A stretch of DNA of 64,000 nucleotides, from positions 1 through 64,000 of the forward strand of contig JBBAVI010000016.1 in assembly GCA_040397785.1 (NCBI GenBank), given 5' to 3'. This DNA comes from M3007 sp040397785. Lineage in GTDB: Bacteria; Bacteroidota; Bacteroidia; Chitinophagales; Saprospiraceae. Under the pieces are notes generated by a model. It had not been told where the DNA came from and did not search any database. It saw only the letters and a list, made by a program, of their open reading frames with translations. Below, in pieces: positions 34,460 to 44,227 of the stretch; the stretch's first letter is position 1; each line of letters opens with the position of its first letter. A program made the translations under genes and the position numbers.

Positions 34460-37400
34460 ATGAAGCAAAATCGAAATCTACACTTATTAAAACTGAGCGG
34501 TTTGTTGCTGGGCACTTTTCTTTGGCTCGCCAACAACAGCAATCCGCCCAACGGTAGTACCAATGCGCCGTTTGACAGTACTTGTGCGCAATGCCACGGA
34601 ACGAACAATCAAAATGGCTACAATGCCAATATTACCGTGGATGGTTTGCCTGCCACAATTCAGGCGAACATTGTTTACCCGCTTACCCTCACGGTGACGG
34701 CTACTGCCGGTAATCCGGTAAAGGCTGGCTTTCAGCTGGTTGCCGTATCCACCAGTTCCAATGCGAATGCTGGTGATTTGGCGGCAATTAATGCGGAATC
34801 GGGTACTGAAATGTTTGGCGGCCGGGAATACATCGACCATCGCGGCGGCAAAATATTTTCGGCCGGAACTACTTCCTGGTCCTTTAACTGGACGGCGCCC
34901 GCCACGGTATCTGGAAATGATGTGACATTTTACTTCATTTCGTTATTGGCCAACAACAATGGCAATTCAGGGGGCGATTTTCCGGTGTCGGGCTCGGTAT
35001 CGGTGCCTTTTAGTGGACCGCCGGCTATTTCTGCTACGATTACCAATACCACCAATTTAAATTGTTTTGGGGTAAATACCGGAAGTGCTACCGTGGAGGC
35101 TTCGGGCGGAACACCTCCTTACACCTATTTATGGTCGAACGGACAAACCGCTGCAACGGCCATTAACCTTGCTGCGGGCAATTACACCGTAACGGTCACC
35201 GGAGCAAGTGGTAGTGGAACAGCCACTGCCAGCACCACCGTTACCCAACCAACAGCAGTGACCGCCACTGTTTCTGTGGCCGGAACCTTGAGTTGTATCA
35301 ATACCACCGTCACCGCTACCGTTACGCCTGGAGGTGGCACTTCGCCTTATTCCTACCTTTGGCCGGATGGACAAACCGGCAACCAGGCCATTTTTAGTGC
35401 CGTAGGATCCTATACGGTTACGGTCACCGACAATAATAACTGTACCAAAACCGCAGTTGCTACAGTGACAGGCAATACGAGTCCTCCCAATGCCGCCGCT
35501 TCGGCCAATGGCAGTTTGTCGTGCACCAATACTTCTACGACTCTTTCCTGTACCGGATCTAGTACCGGCGCAAATATTGCTTTGCTGTGGACGACCACGC
35601 AGGGAAATATTGTTTCCGGGGCTACTTCTTGTAATCCGGTCGTGAATCAGCCTGGTGAATATACTTTGCGCGTTACCAACTCTACCAACGGGTGTACTTC
35701 GACCGCTTCTGTTACGGTTGTTTCAACAGTGGTTCCTCCGGGTGCAACGGCGACGGGCGGAACCATTACTTGCAATATTCCAACGATAAACTTGCAAGGA
35801 ACTTCGCCTACGCAAAACGTAAATTTTGCCTGGACAGGTCCAAATAATTTTAGCTCCAACCTGCAAAACCCAAGTGTAAGCGTCGGGGGCAATTACATCC
35901 TTACCGTCACCAACCCTGCAAATGGTTGTACCTCAAGTGCCACGGCCACGGTTGTCTTAAACACGACGCCACCGAGTGCGGCGGCCAGTTCCGGTCCGGC
36001 ACTTACTTGTGCTCAGTTGAGTAGTCAGGTATTCGCTACAACGAATGCCAACAACCCAAGCTATATCTGGTCTGGTCCTAATAACTTTAATTCTACCTTG
36101 CAAAATCCCACCGTAAATGCTGCCGGAAGCTATACCGTCATCATTACGGGCACCAACGGTTGTACCAATTCGGCTACCACGACCATCACACAAGATATAG
36201 CACCGCCCGCATTGAGTACCAATGTTGGCCCAACTATCACCTGTGTTCAATTGAGTAGTCAGGTTTTCGCCACCAGCGGCAACAATGTTACCTATGCCTG
36301 GACGGGCCCGAATAATTTTAGTTCCACCCAGCAAAATCCTGCGGTAAATGCCGCAGGTGCTTATAAAGTTACGGTGACGGGCACCAATGGTTGCACCAAT
36401 TCGGCAACCGCAACGGTATTGTCGAACCAAACACCGCCCGGTGCCACCGCTACTGGAGGAACAATTACTTGTACCAATGCATCGGTTACCTTATTGGGAA
36501 CCAGTACGGGCAATCAGGTAAGTTATGCCTGGAGCGGACCGGGAGGCAATTCCACCTTGCAAAATTTTACCGTAACGACCGCCGGACCCTATAGCCTGAC
36601 CACAACAGATGGTGTAAACGGTTGTACCTCCAGCACTTCCGCTACTGTAGCCCTCAATACTACCGAGCCGGTAGCTTCGGCAACGGTAGGCAGCAATTTA
36701 AATTGCGTGAATACCAGTGTACAAATCAATGGATCGGCCTCTTCACAAGGCGCTAATTTTAGTTATTTGTGGACAACTACCAACGGTAATATCGTTTCTG
36801 GAGGCACCACCCTTACGCCCATTGTAAATGCTGCAGGTGTTTATAATTTGTTGGTTACCAATTCAGAAAATGGTTGTACCAAAACAACTTCGGCAACGGT
36901 TGTTCAAACACCCGTTTTGAGCGCCGGTATCGGGACCAGTACGAATATTTCGTGCAATGGCGGCAGCAATGGCGCTGCCAGTACAACTGTGAGCGGCGGT
37001 GCCGGCACCAACACCTATTTATGGAGCAATGGTAGCACAACGGCAAATATTGCTGGGTTGACGGCCGGCACTTATATCGTTACCGTGACCGATTCCGAAA
37101 ACTGTACCGCCACCGCTTCGGCGGTCATTACGCAACCTGCGATTTTGTTGGTAAATGCCAGCGCCACAGGTGAAACCGCCCTGGGTGCCAACAATGGTAC
37201 CGCCAGCACAGCGCCAAGCGGAGGCACGCCAAGTTTTACGTATCTCTGGAGCAATTCCGCAACAACCTCTAATATTAATGGATTGGCACCAGGTTCCTAC
37301 ACCGTTACTATCACGGATGCCAATGCTTGTACTGCGGTTCAAACCGTAACCGTGAATAGTTTTAATTGTAATCTATCGACCGCCATTACGACAGTAAACG

Positions 37401-38998
37401 TTACTTGCAACGGAGCTAATAATGGTAGTGCCAGCGTTACCGTGTCGGGGGCAACAAACCCAATTACTTATTTATGGAGTAATGGAGCAACTACGGCCAG
37501 CATTAGCAGTTTAGCGCCCGGCGTTTATACCGTGCAAATTTTGGATGCCAACGGCTGTCCAGCAACGGTAAACACAACCTTGACAGAACCGCCCGTTTTG
37601 ACCGCCAATGCCACGGGCACCAACGAAACGGCTGCGGGTGCCAATAATGGTAGTGCAACAGCAGCCCCCAATGGCGGTATTGCGCCCTTCACATACCTAT
37701 GGAGCAATACCGCAAATACCGCAACGATTAGCAACCTCGCACCCGGAAGTTATACCGTGACAGTAACCGATGATTTGGGATGTACTGCGGTTCAAACGGT
37801 GGCTGTTTCGGCTTTTAATTGTGTCATTTCGGCCAATATCACCGCAGCCCAGGTGAGTTGCAATGGCGGCGCCGACGGACAAGCCACGGTTACGCTTACG
37901 GGCGGAACCCTGCCGTTTGTGTATCTTTGGAGCAATGGCGCAACTACGGCAACGGCCAGCAACCTCGCTGCCGGCACCTACACGGTAACCGTTACCGATG
38001 CTGCAGCTTGTGTGGTGATCCAATCGGCAACCATTTTACAACCAACAGCCCTTTCGGTCTCGGCGCAGATTCAGGATGTAGTATGTCTGGGAGATTTAAC
38101 AGGTTCAGTCGTGATCCAGGTCAATGGCGGTTCCTTCCCGTATCAATACACTTTACCGGGCAATCAAGGAACAAATTTGGGTGTGGGCAATTATGTAATT
38201 ACGATTACCGATGTAAATGGCTGCCTTTCCTTATTTAATTTCCAAATCAAAGCCACCGATAACGTACCGCCAACCATTACTTGTCCGAGCAACCTCACAC
38301 TTTGCGGTGCGGATATTGTCAATTACCCACTGCCTGTTGTTACCGATAATTGCAACCTGACCAATTCCGAGGCCTTTTTGGTGAGTGGACAAGCCAGTGG
38401 TACGCCATTCGATGATGGGGTAACAACGCAGGTGTACCGCGCTACAGACGCCTTGGGCAATTCGGCTACTTGTTCCTTTTCCATAACCATAAGTGGCTTA
38501 CCCGATGTAGGGTTTATTACCGTTGTGAATGATGTAAACAACAGCGGCGTTGGAAGTATTGATGTAACGCCGGTGGCAGGTATCGCGCCGTTTATCTTCA
38601 GCTGGACCCAAAATGGAGTGTTTTTTGCGAATACAGAAGATATAAGTGGTTTGACCGCCGGGGTGTATGTGCTTACGATGGTGGATGCAAGTGGTTGTTC
38701 GGTTATTTTAACACCCATCAATTTGACCAGCACAACGGCCTCATCCGAACCAGATCTTTTTGCGGGCCTGCAATTTATACCCAATCCCGTAACCGCAAGT
38801 TTCCGGTTAAAAATGCCAAACCTGGATTTGGTTGCTGCCAATCTTTATGATATGCAGGGACAATTCGTACAAACCCTGCTGCCCTCCGATTTGCAGACCC
38901 AAGTAGATGTATCGGCATTGGCAACAGGATTATATTACTTGCGTTTGGTCAATGCCGATGGTAAAATGGCGGTGCTTAAATTTGTGAAGCAAGATTAA
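34460..38998 (+). CDS. SprB-repeat surface protein with N-terminal CxxCH and Reeler-like domain, T9SS cargo
   Basis: 1,512 residues from ATG 34460. After a signal peptide, STCAQCHGT (about 38-46) forms a c-type-heme-like CxxCH motif. A Reeler/choice-of-anchor-V-like domain follows (to about 180). Next come about fifteen Ig/SprB-like units of some 65-75 residues with recurring YLWSNGATT, LAPGSYTVTVTD and WTGPNNFSS motifs, and one HYR-like unit (PPTITCPSNLTLC). The last about 75 residues (LQFIPNPVTASF to AVLKFVKQD) are a T9SS type A sorting domain. SprB-like proteins act as surface adhesins in gliding Bacteroidota. An extra 15-codon extension to 34415 is possible but unlikely. Confidence 0.85.
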   Translation: MKQNRNLHLLKLSGLLLGTFLWLANNSNPPNGSTNAPFDSTCAQCHGTNNQNGYNANITVDGLPATIQANIVYPLTLTVTATAGNPVKAGFQLVAVSTSSNANAGDLAAINAESGTEMFGGREYIDHRGGKIFSAGTTSWSFNWTAPATVSGNDVTFYFISLLANNNGNSGGDFPVSGSVSVPFSGPPAISATITNTTNLNCFGVNTGSATVEASGGTPPYTYLWSNGQTAATAINLAAGNYTVTVTGASGSGTATASTTVTQPTAVTATVSVAGTLSCINTTVTATVTPGGGTSPYSYLWPDGQTGNQAIFSAVGSYTVTVTDNNNCTKTAVATVTGNTSPPNAAASANGSLSCTNTSTTLSCTGSSTGANIALLWTTTQGNIVSGATSCNPVVNQPGEYTLRVTNSTNGCTSTASVTVVSTVVPPGATATGGTITCNIPTINLQGTSPTQNVNFAWTGPNNFSSNLQNPSVSVGGNYILTVTNPANGCTSSATATVVLNTTPPSAAASSGPALTCAQLSSQVFATTNANNPSYIWSGPNNFNSTLQNPTVNAAGSYTVIITGTNGCTNSATTTITQDIAPPALSTNVGPTITCVQLSSQVFATSGNNVTYAWTGPNNFSSTQQNPAVNAAGAYKVTVTGTNGCTNSATATVLSNQTPPGATATGGTITCTNASVTLLGTSTGNQVSYAWSGPGGNSTLQNFTVTTAGPYSLTTTDGVNGCTSSTSATVALNTTEPVASATVGSNLNCVNTSVQINGSASSQGANFSYLWTTTNGNIVSGGTTLTPIVNAAGVYNLLVTNSENGCTKTTSATVVQTPVLSAGIGTSTNISCNGGSNGAASTTVSGGAGTNTYLWSNGSTTANIAGLTAGTYIVTVTDSENCTATASAVITQPAILLVNASATGETALGANNGTASTAPSGGTPSFTYLWSNSATTSNINGLAPGSYTVTITDANACTAVQTVTVNSFNCNLSTAITTVNVTCNGANNGSASVTVSGATNPITYLWSNGATTASISSLAPGVYTVQILDANGCPATVNTTLTEPPVLTANATGTNETAAGANNGSATAAPNGGIAPFTYLWSNTANTATISNLAPGSYTVTVTDDLGCTAVQTVAVSAFNCVISANITAAQVSCNGGADGQATVTLTGGTLPFVYLWSNGATTATASNLAAGTYTVTVTDAAACVVIQSATILQPTALSVSAQIQDVVCLGDLTGSVVIQVNGGSFPYQYTLPGNQGTNLGVGNYVITITDVNGCLSLFNFQIKATDNVPPTITCPSNLTLCGADIVNYPLPVVTDNCNLTNSEAFLVSGQASGTPFDDGVTTQVYRATDALGNSATCSFSITISGLPDVGFITVVNDVNNSGVGSIDVTPVAGIAPFIFSWTQNGVFFANTEDISGLTAGVYVLTMVDASGCSVILTPINLTSTTASSEPDLFAGLQFIPNPVTASFRLKMPNLDLVAANLYDMQGQFVQTLLPSDLQTQVDVSALATGLYYLRLVNADGKMAVLKFVKQD

Positions 38999-39005
38999 CC
39001 TTTGG

Positions 39006-39044
39006 GCGGCAACCACCATTTTAAATGCAAGTTGTGGTTGCCGC
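39006..39044 (+). terminator. Hairpin after the SprB-repeat gene
   Basis: A perfect 11-bp pair GCGGCAACCAC/GTGGTTGCCGC with a 17-base loop, 8 bases past the stop codon. No clear T run follows, so its terminator role is moderate. Confidence 0.5.
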
Positions 39045-39071
39045 ACAAATGTTGTGTTTAGGAGTGTATCC

Positions 39072-39174
39072 GTTGCGTAGCGCAAAAAAATATACTATAT
39101 TGCTCAGATTATGTGTATTTGGCACTTCAATTGTAGCAATATGGAATATAGCATTGCGCTGCGCAACTTTTTTT
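39072..39174. repeat. Long imperfect inverted repeat ending in a T run
   Basis: Arms of about 33 bases (39072-39104 and 39135-39167) share GTTGCG, AGCGCAA and ATATTGCT blocks with several mismatches; seven T follow. It could be a terminator-like structure or a miniature repeat remnant. Confidence 0.5.
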
Positions 39175-39330
39175 GCTTGTGGATAGTTGGAAAATCGAAC
39201 CCGATTTTTGGTTATTTTAGTTACGTCTAAAATAATCTAAAAATAATATTCTTTCGAAGGCTAAAACCATTCAAAAACCCGGAACTTTGCAAACCAAAAC
39301 AATCTGCAACATAACCTGCCTTATTTTTCC

Positions 39331-41250
39331 ATGGAAGAGAAGAAAAAACGTCCGCGCCTAACTAAAACGGACCCGGATTTCTCGCTGAAAGAGCGAACGA
39401 AATCGTCAAATGATGATTCAGAGGAAATCTTTGAACGCAAAGCACCGGAAAACCGCGAAAAACCATTCGATTCAGAATTTAACCGGGATCGAAACCAAGA
39501 AGGTGGGTTTGAGCGTCGGCCGGACAACCGGGAAAGCGGTGATGACCGCAACCGTGAGGGCGGCTTCGAACGCAACCGCGAAGGCGGCGGCGACCGTAAT
39601 CGCGAGGGCGGCTTCGACCGTAACCGTGAGGGCGGCGGCGACCGTAACCGCGAGGGCGGCTTCGACCGTAACCGCGAGGGCGGCGGCGACCGTAACCGCG
39701 AGGGCGGCGGTGAACGCCGCCCCAACGATCGGCCATTTAACCCAGATCGCAATCGCGAAGGCGGCGGTGAACGCCGCCCCAACGACCGACCATTCAACCC
39801 AGATCGCAATCGCGAGGGCGGCGGTGAACGCCGCCCCAACGACCGTCCATTTAACCCAGACCGTAATCGGGAAGGCAGCAATGAACGTCGTCCATACAAC
39901 GACCGTCCCGACAACCGCGAGGGCGGCGGTGAACGTCGTCCCTACAATGACCGTCCTGATAACCGTGAGGGCGGCGGTGAACGCCGTCCCTACAACGACC
40001 GCAATCGCGAGGGTGGTGGAGAACGCCGTCCATACAATGACCGTCCTGATAACCGGGACCGTCCGTTTAACCCGGATCGCAACCGCGAGGGCGGAGGTGA
40101 ACGCCGTCCATACAATGACCGACCCGATAACCGGGAAGGTGGTGACCGGAACCGCGAGGGTGGCGGTGAACGCCGCCCATACAACGACCGGAACCGCGAA
40201 GGCGGTGGTGAACGCCGCCCCAACAGCGACCGACCAGCATTTGGCGGTGGCGGCGACCGCAACCGATCTGGTGGCGGCGATCGCAAACCGTTCAACAACC
40301 GTGGCGGAAGCGGCGGTGGTGGCGGTTTTAATAAAAAACCTTTTGGTAAAAAACCTTTTGGTCGTAAGGATGAATTCGTAGTTGACCGCAAGCCAAAGCC
40401 GCAATTACCTTCCGGCGAAGGCATGCCGCTGAATAAATTCCTGGCCCATTGTGGAATTTCTTCGCGCCGTAAAGCCGTTGAATTTATCGAACAAGGCCTG
40501 GTAACCGTCAATGGCGAAGTGAAAACCGAACCATACTACCGCTTTCAAGTAGGCGATATTGTTACCTGCCAAGGCAATCCTGTAACCATTCAGGAGCGCA
40601 TGGTGTATGTGCTGCTAAACAAACCGAAAAACGTAATTACAACAACCGACGATGACCGCGGCCGTACCACCGTGATCGATATTGTGGATGGTAACTTTGC
40701 TGAACGCCTTTATCCTGTTGGTCGACTCGACCGCGATACAACGGGCTTGATCCTGATTACCAATGATGGCGATCTGGCGCAAAAACTCTCACACCCCAGC
40801 CATAATGTGCTGAAACAATATCGGGTTGGACTCGAACGCTCCCTTACGCAGCGCGATGAGGAAAAAATCCGCAATGAAGGGGTGATGATGGATGATGGTT
40901 TGATGGAAGTAAACTGGATTCGTTTTTCGGAAGACCATCCGGAGCGCGATGTAGTAGAAGTAGAAATTTCTTCTGGCCGCAACCGCGTAATCCGCCGCAT
41001 GTTTGAAGCCCTTGGTTATGATGTGCGCAAATTGGATCGTTTTTATTTTGCGGGTTTGACCAAGAAAGACTTGCCTCGGGGACAGTTCCGCGAACTGAAC
41101 CAACGCGAAATCGTAATGCTCAAACATTTCACCGGCCACCCATCTACGGGTAAAAAACCGGAAGATATGCTGGAAGAAGATGAACTGGATGAACTGGATG
41201 AAAATAACCTTCCAGATATGGAGGTTGATACCGACGAACAAGACGTATAG
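39331..41250 (+). CDS. RsuA/RluB-type pseudouridine synthase with long Arg/Gly-rich N-terminal repeat arm
   Basis: 639 residues. The first about 360 are low-complexity repeats of NREGGGERR, RPYNDRPDNREGG and RPNDRPFNPD, ending in Gly- and Lys-rich sequence. An S4 RNA-binding domain follows (LNKFLAHCGISSRRKAVEFI, about 370-430). The catalytic domain (about 430-590) contains GRLDRDTTGLILITNDG with the essential Asp, and an acidic tail closes the protein. The enzyme isomerises uridine in rRNA (RluB/RsuA class). The arm is probably disordered and may bind RNA; its DNA has tandem repeats between 39540 and 40290, including near-identical 57-base units around 39724-39872. Long frames in other phases here are repeat artefacts. 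Confidence 0.88.
   Translation: MEEKKKRPRLTKTDPDFSLKERTKSSNDDSEEIFERKAPENREKPFDSEFNRDRNQEGGFERRPDNRESGDDRNREGGFERNREGGGDRNREGGFDRNREGGGDRNREGGFDRNREGGGDRNREGGGERRPNDRPFNPDRNREGGGERRPNDRPFNPDRNREGGGERRPNDRPFNPDRNREGSNERRPYNDRPDNREGGGERRPYNDRPDNREGGGERRPYNDRNREGGGERRPYNDRPDNRDRPFNPDRNREGGGERRPYNDRPDNREGGDRNREGGGERRPYNDRNREGGGERRPNSDRPAFGGGGDRNRSGGGDRKPFNNRGGSGGGGGFNKKPFGKKPFGRKDEFVVDRKPKPQLPSGEGMPLNKFLAHCGISSRRKAVEFIEQGLVTVNGEVKTEPYYRFQVGDIVTCQGNPVTIQERMVYVLLNKPKNVITTTDDDRGRTTVIDIVDGNFAERLYPVGRLDRDTTGLILITNDGDLAQKLSHPSHNVLKQYRVGLERSLTQRDEEKIRNEGVMMDDGLMEVNWIRFSEDHPERDVVEVEISSGRNRVIRRMFEALGYDVRKLDRFYFAGLTKKDLPRGQFRELNQREIVMLKHFTGHPSTGKKPEDMLEEDELDELDENNLPDMEVDTDEQDV
39540..40290 (+). repeat. Tandem repeats coding the Arg/Gly-rich arm
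   Basis: Units of 24-60 bases built around CGCGAGGGCGGC recur more than fifteen times. The most regular copies are three units of 57 bases between about 39724 and 39872. Copy number is expected to vary between strains by slippage. Confidence 0.8.
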
Positions 41251-41263
41251 TTTTTTACGATAA

Positions 41264-41315
41264 AATAGCAAAGCGGCCAGTTCGATTCCAATCGAATGGC
41301 CGCTTTGCCTTTATA
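41264..41315. terminator. Bidirectional terminator between the pseudouridine synthase and gabD genes
   Basis: GCAAAGCGGCC... pairs with ...GGCCGCTTTGC (about 41268-41308) in an 18-bp stem with one bulge. T-rich flanks lie on both sides, between the two converging genes. Confidence 0.75.
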
Positions 41316-41319
41316 TCCT

Positions 41320-42771
41320 TTATATCCCGGCAATACACGTATATTTTATGTCCATAAACTCCTCTATTCCGTATTTTGAACCCTCCCGGCCAATGCCACT
41401 TTCTTTGATACCGCCAAAAGGCGCAATTGCGGTGCCCATAATGCCCGTATTCACCCCAACCATACCGTATTCCAATGCTTCCGATACGCGAAATACCCGA
41501 CCAATGTCACGGCCGTAAAAATAAGCAGCCAAACCATAAGGCGTATTGTTGGCTTGCTGAATGACTTCGGCTTCTGTTTCGAAAGCAGATACCGCCGCAA
41601 CCGGCCCAAAAATTTCTTCCCGATTAATGTCCATGTGTCCTTGTACCTCGGCCAAAACAGTGGGTGCGTAAAAATTGCCCGACATGGCTTTTCCGCCCGT
41701 GAGCACCCGCGCACCCTTTTCGGTGGCATCCTTTACCAGGCGTTCTACTTTTTGTATTGCCGCTTTATTAATCAGTGGACCAATCGTTGCGTCGGCCTGC
41801 ATGCCGTCCCCGACAATCAGCTGGTTGGTGGCTTGCGTAAATTTTTCTAAAAAAGCCGCGTACACACTCCTTTGCACATAAATGCGGTTGGCGCATACAC
41901 AGGTTTGTCCGGCGTTGCGGTATTTTGACTGTATAGCCCCTTGAACGGCAGCATCCAGATCGGCATCTTCAAACACGATAAAAGGTGCATTGCCGCCCAG
42001 TTCGAGGGATATTTTTTTCACGGTATCGGCACATTGGCGCATCAAGCGTTTGCCTACTTCGGTGCTGCCGGTGAAGGAAAGCTTGCGGACCAACTTACTG
42101 TCGGTGAGCGTTTTTCCAATGGTGGGCGCATCCAAACCGGGTACAATGTTAAAAACGCCCGGTGGAATGCCTGCCTGATGGGCTAATGCTGCGAGCGCCA
42201 GGGCTGATAAAGGGGTTTCTTCCGATGGTTTTAATACCACAGTGCAACCAGCCGCGAGCGCCGGGGCTACTTTGCGGGTAACCATGGCAATGGGAAAATT
42301 CCAGGGTGTGATGGCAGCAACGACCCCAACTGGTTGTTTACTCACCAACAAACGCAAGCCGGGCGCATGGGGTGGAATAATATCGCCGTACGCCCGCTGA
42401 CATTCGGCTGCAAACCATTCAATAAACGAAGCGCCATACTTTACTTCCGCGCGGGCTTCGCCGAGTGGTTTGCCTTGCTCGCTTGTCATTAACAAGGCCA
42501 AATCTTCAAGATGTTCCAGGATCAGCAGCCTCCATTGATTTAAAATTCCTGCTCGGGCTGCCGCAGTTTGTGCGCGCCAGGCAGGTAACGCAGTATATGC
42601 GGCCGCAATGGCCTGTTCGGTTTCAGGTGCACCGCAATCTGCTACCAGGGCAATTTGTTCCTGAGTCGCCGGATTAAAAACAGGGAAAGTGCGGGCAGGG
42701 TGGGCACTTACCCAAGCCCCATTGATAAATGCGTGGTGGCGCATCAATTTAATATCTTTGATTTCGGACAT
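41320..42771 (-). CDS. gabD: NAD(P)-dependent succinate-semialdehyde dehydrogenase
   Basis: A 483-residue aldehyde dehydrogenase. LELGGNAPFIVFEDADLDAA (Glu about 256) and YRNAGQTCVCANRIYVQ (Cys about 290) are the GabD-type active-site motifs. ITPWNFPIAMVTRK and KPSEETPLSALAL bind the cofactor. It oxidises succinate semialdehyde to succinate, the last step of GABA breakdown. No gabT gene is adjacent. It converges with the pseudouridine synthase gene and diverges from the Gfo/Idh/MocA gene. Confidence 0.88.
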   Translation of the reverse strand: MSEIKDIKLMRHHAFINGAWVSAHPARTFPVFNPATQEQIALVADCGAPETEQAIAAAYTALPAWRAQTAAARAGILNQWRLLILEHLEDLALLMTSEQGKPLGEARAEVKYGASFIEWFAAECQRAYGDIIPPHAPGLRLLVSKQPVGVVAAITPWNFPIAMVTRKVAPALAAGCTVVLKPSEETPLSALALAALAHQAGIPPGVFNIVPGLDAPTIGKTLTDSKLVRKLSFTGSTEVGKRLMRQCADTVKKISLELGGNAPFIVFEDADLDAAVQGAIQSKYRNAGQTCVCANRIYVQRSVYAAFLEKFTQATNQLIVGDGMQADATIGPLINKAAIQKVERLVKDATEKGARVLTGGKAMSGNFYAPTVLAEVQGHMDINREEIFGPVAAVSAFETEAEVIQQANNTPYGLAAYFYGRDIGRVFRVSEALEYGMVGVNTGIMGTAIAPFGGIKESGIGREGSKYGIEEFMDIKYTCIAGI

Positions 42772-42856
42772 GAATATGGTGTGGTTAGGCTAAAAAACGG
42801 TGGTGGTGCGGCACTTTTACACGAAACAAAATTTGGCGCTGCAAAGTTGAGGATTT

Positions 42857-42864
42857 TATTTTTC
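42857..42864 (+). promoter_or_regulatory. -7 promoter element (TATTTTTC) of the Gfo/Idh/MocA gene
   Basis: A one-base variant of TAnnTTTG. It places transcription start near 42870, downstream of the in-frame ATG at 42867, and supports the ATG at 42975 as the true start. Confidence 0.4.
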
Positions 42865-42974
42865 AGATGGATTTGTCCCTTAAAATTTTCAAGCGCATAG
42901 CATACTCCACAAATTTCGAGTATAATTGCCTGTTCAAACAGCAGTTTAAAAGAACAATCAAACGCACAATTCTG

Positions 42975-44126
42975 ATGAAACAAAAAATACGTATTGGCAT
43001 GGTAGGCGGCGGTATTGGTGCCTTTATTGGCAACGTACATCGTATGGCCGCCGCTTTGGATGGTGAAATAGAACTGGTTTGCGGCGCATTCAGTAGCAAT
43101 GCCGAAAAATCAAAAGAGTCTGGCGAGGCGCTCGGACTCCCGGCCAATCGGGTATATCCTGATTATGAAACCATGATGCTTGCCGAACAACAGCTGCCTG
43201 CTGATCAACGGATGCAAGTAGTGAGCATCGTTACCCCCAACCACGTCCATTTTGGTCCGGCAAAAATGGCCCTCGAACAAGGGTTCCATGTAATTTGTGA
43301 TAAACCGGTCGCATTTAACCTGGAAGAAGCCCTGGAATTGCAGGAAATTGTAGAAAAAACGGGTTTGCTTTTTGCCCTTACCCATAATTATACCGGCTAC
43401 CCAATGGTCAAACAGGCCCGCCAAATGATTCGACATGGCGTGCTGGGCAACATTCGAAAAGTAGTCGTTGAATATCCGCAAGGCTGGTTAAGTACCCAAG
43501 TGGAGGCATCCGGGCAAAAACAAGCTGTCTGGCGCACCGACCCCAGCAAAAGTGGTATCGCCGGTGCCATGGGCGATATTGGCACCCACGCCGAAAACCT
43601 GGCCGAATACGTAACGGGTTTACAAATTACGGAACTCTGCGCGGATATCAGCATTTTTGTGCCCGGCCGTCTGCTGGATGACGATGGCAATATTTTACTG
43701 CGCTTCGACAATGGCGCGAAAGGAATTTTGTTTGCCAGCCAAATTGCCGCCGGGGAAGAAAATAACCTGAATATTCGGGTTTATGGTGAAAAAGGCGGCC
43801 TGGAATGGCATCAAATGGAACCCAATACTTTGTTGGTGAAATGGCTCGATCAACCCACCCAAGTGTATCGCACCGGAGTAGGCACCTTATATCCCGAAAC
43901 CCTTGCCCATTTTCGCATTCCAGCCGGTCATCCAGAAGGATATTTAGAAGCGTTTGCCAATATTTACCGCAATTTTGCTTTGTGTGTACGAGCACGCATG
44001 GAAGGCACAATGCCCGATCCGTTGCACACCGATTTCCCAAGCATCCACGACGGTGTGCGGGGTATGCGGTTTATTGAAAAAGTAATTGAAAGCGGGAAGA
44101 GCGATCAGAAGTGGCTGCCATTTTAA
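42975..44126 (+). CDS. Gfo/Idh/MocA family oxidoreductase
   Basis: 383 residues from ATG 42975. The Rossmann motif MVGGGIGAFIGNVHR and the CDKPVAFNLEEALEL segment (the family's EKP position, here DKP) mark the NAD(P)-binding domain. The C-terminal domain carries GDIGTHAENLAEYVTG, where the histidine often acts in catalysis. Family members oxidise sugars or inositols; the substrate here is unknown. The extended N-terminus from 42867 lacks similarity and would overlap the transcription start. Confidence 0.88.
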   Translation: MKQKIRIGMVGGGIGAFIGNVHRMAAALDGEIELVCGAFSSNAEKSKESGEALGLPANRVYPDYETMMLAEQQLPADQRMQVVSIVTPNHVHFGPAKMALEQGFHVICDKPVAFNLEEALELQEIVEKTGLLFALTHNYTGYPMVKQARQMIRHGVLGNIRKVVVEYPQGWLSTQVEASGQKQAVWRTDPSKSGIAGAMGDIGTHAENLAEYVTGLQITELCADISIFVPGRLLDDDGNILLRFDNGAKGILFASQIAAGEENNLNIRVYGEKGGLEWHQMEPNTLLVKWLDQPTQVYRTGVGTLYPETLAHFRIPAGHPEGYLEAFANIYRNFALCVRARMEGTMPDPLHTDFPSIHDGVRGMRFIEKVIESGKSDQKWLPF

Positions 44127-44227
44127 AATATATCTTTAAAAGGCACATCGTTAAAGAAACCTTACGGTGACAGCAGGCAAAACCTGTACCGCGTTACATT
44201 CATATCTTTTAACTAAAACGCCCACAT

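Larger units (their letters stand above)
38999..39330. other. Gene-free spacer with two hairpin structures
   Basis: The region holds the 39006-39044 inverted repeat after the SprB-repeat gene and the long imperfect inverted repeat at 39072-39174. The remainder is A/T-rich leader DNA before the pseudouridine synthase gene. No open frame of interest is seen. Confidence 0.6.

Noticed and set aside
39410..40404. Long frames on both strands (over 300 codons) within the Arg/Gly repeat region
   Set aside because: They arise from the high-GC tandem repeats of the pseudouridine synthase gene; the translations are simple Ala/Thr/Val or Ser/Arg/Pro repeats.
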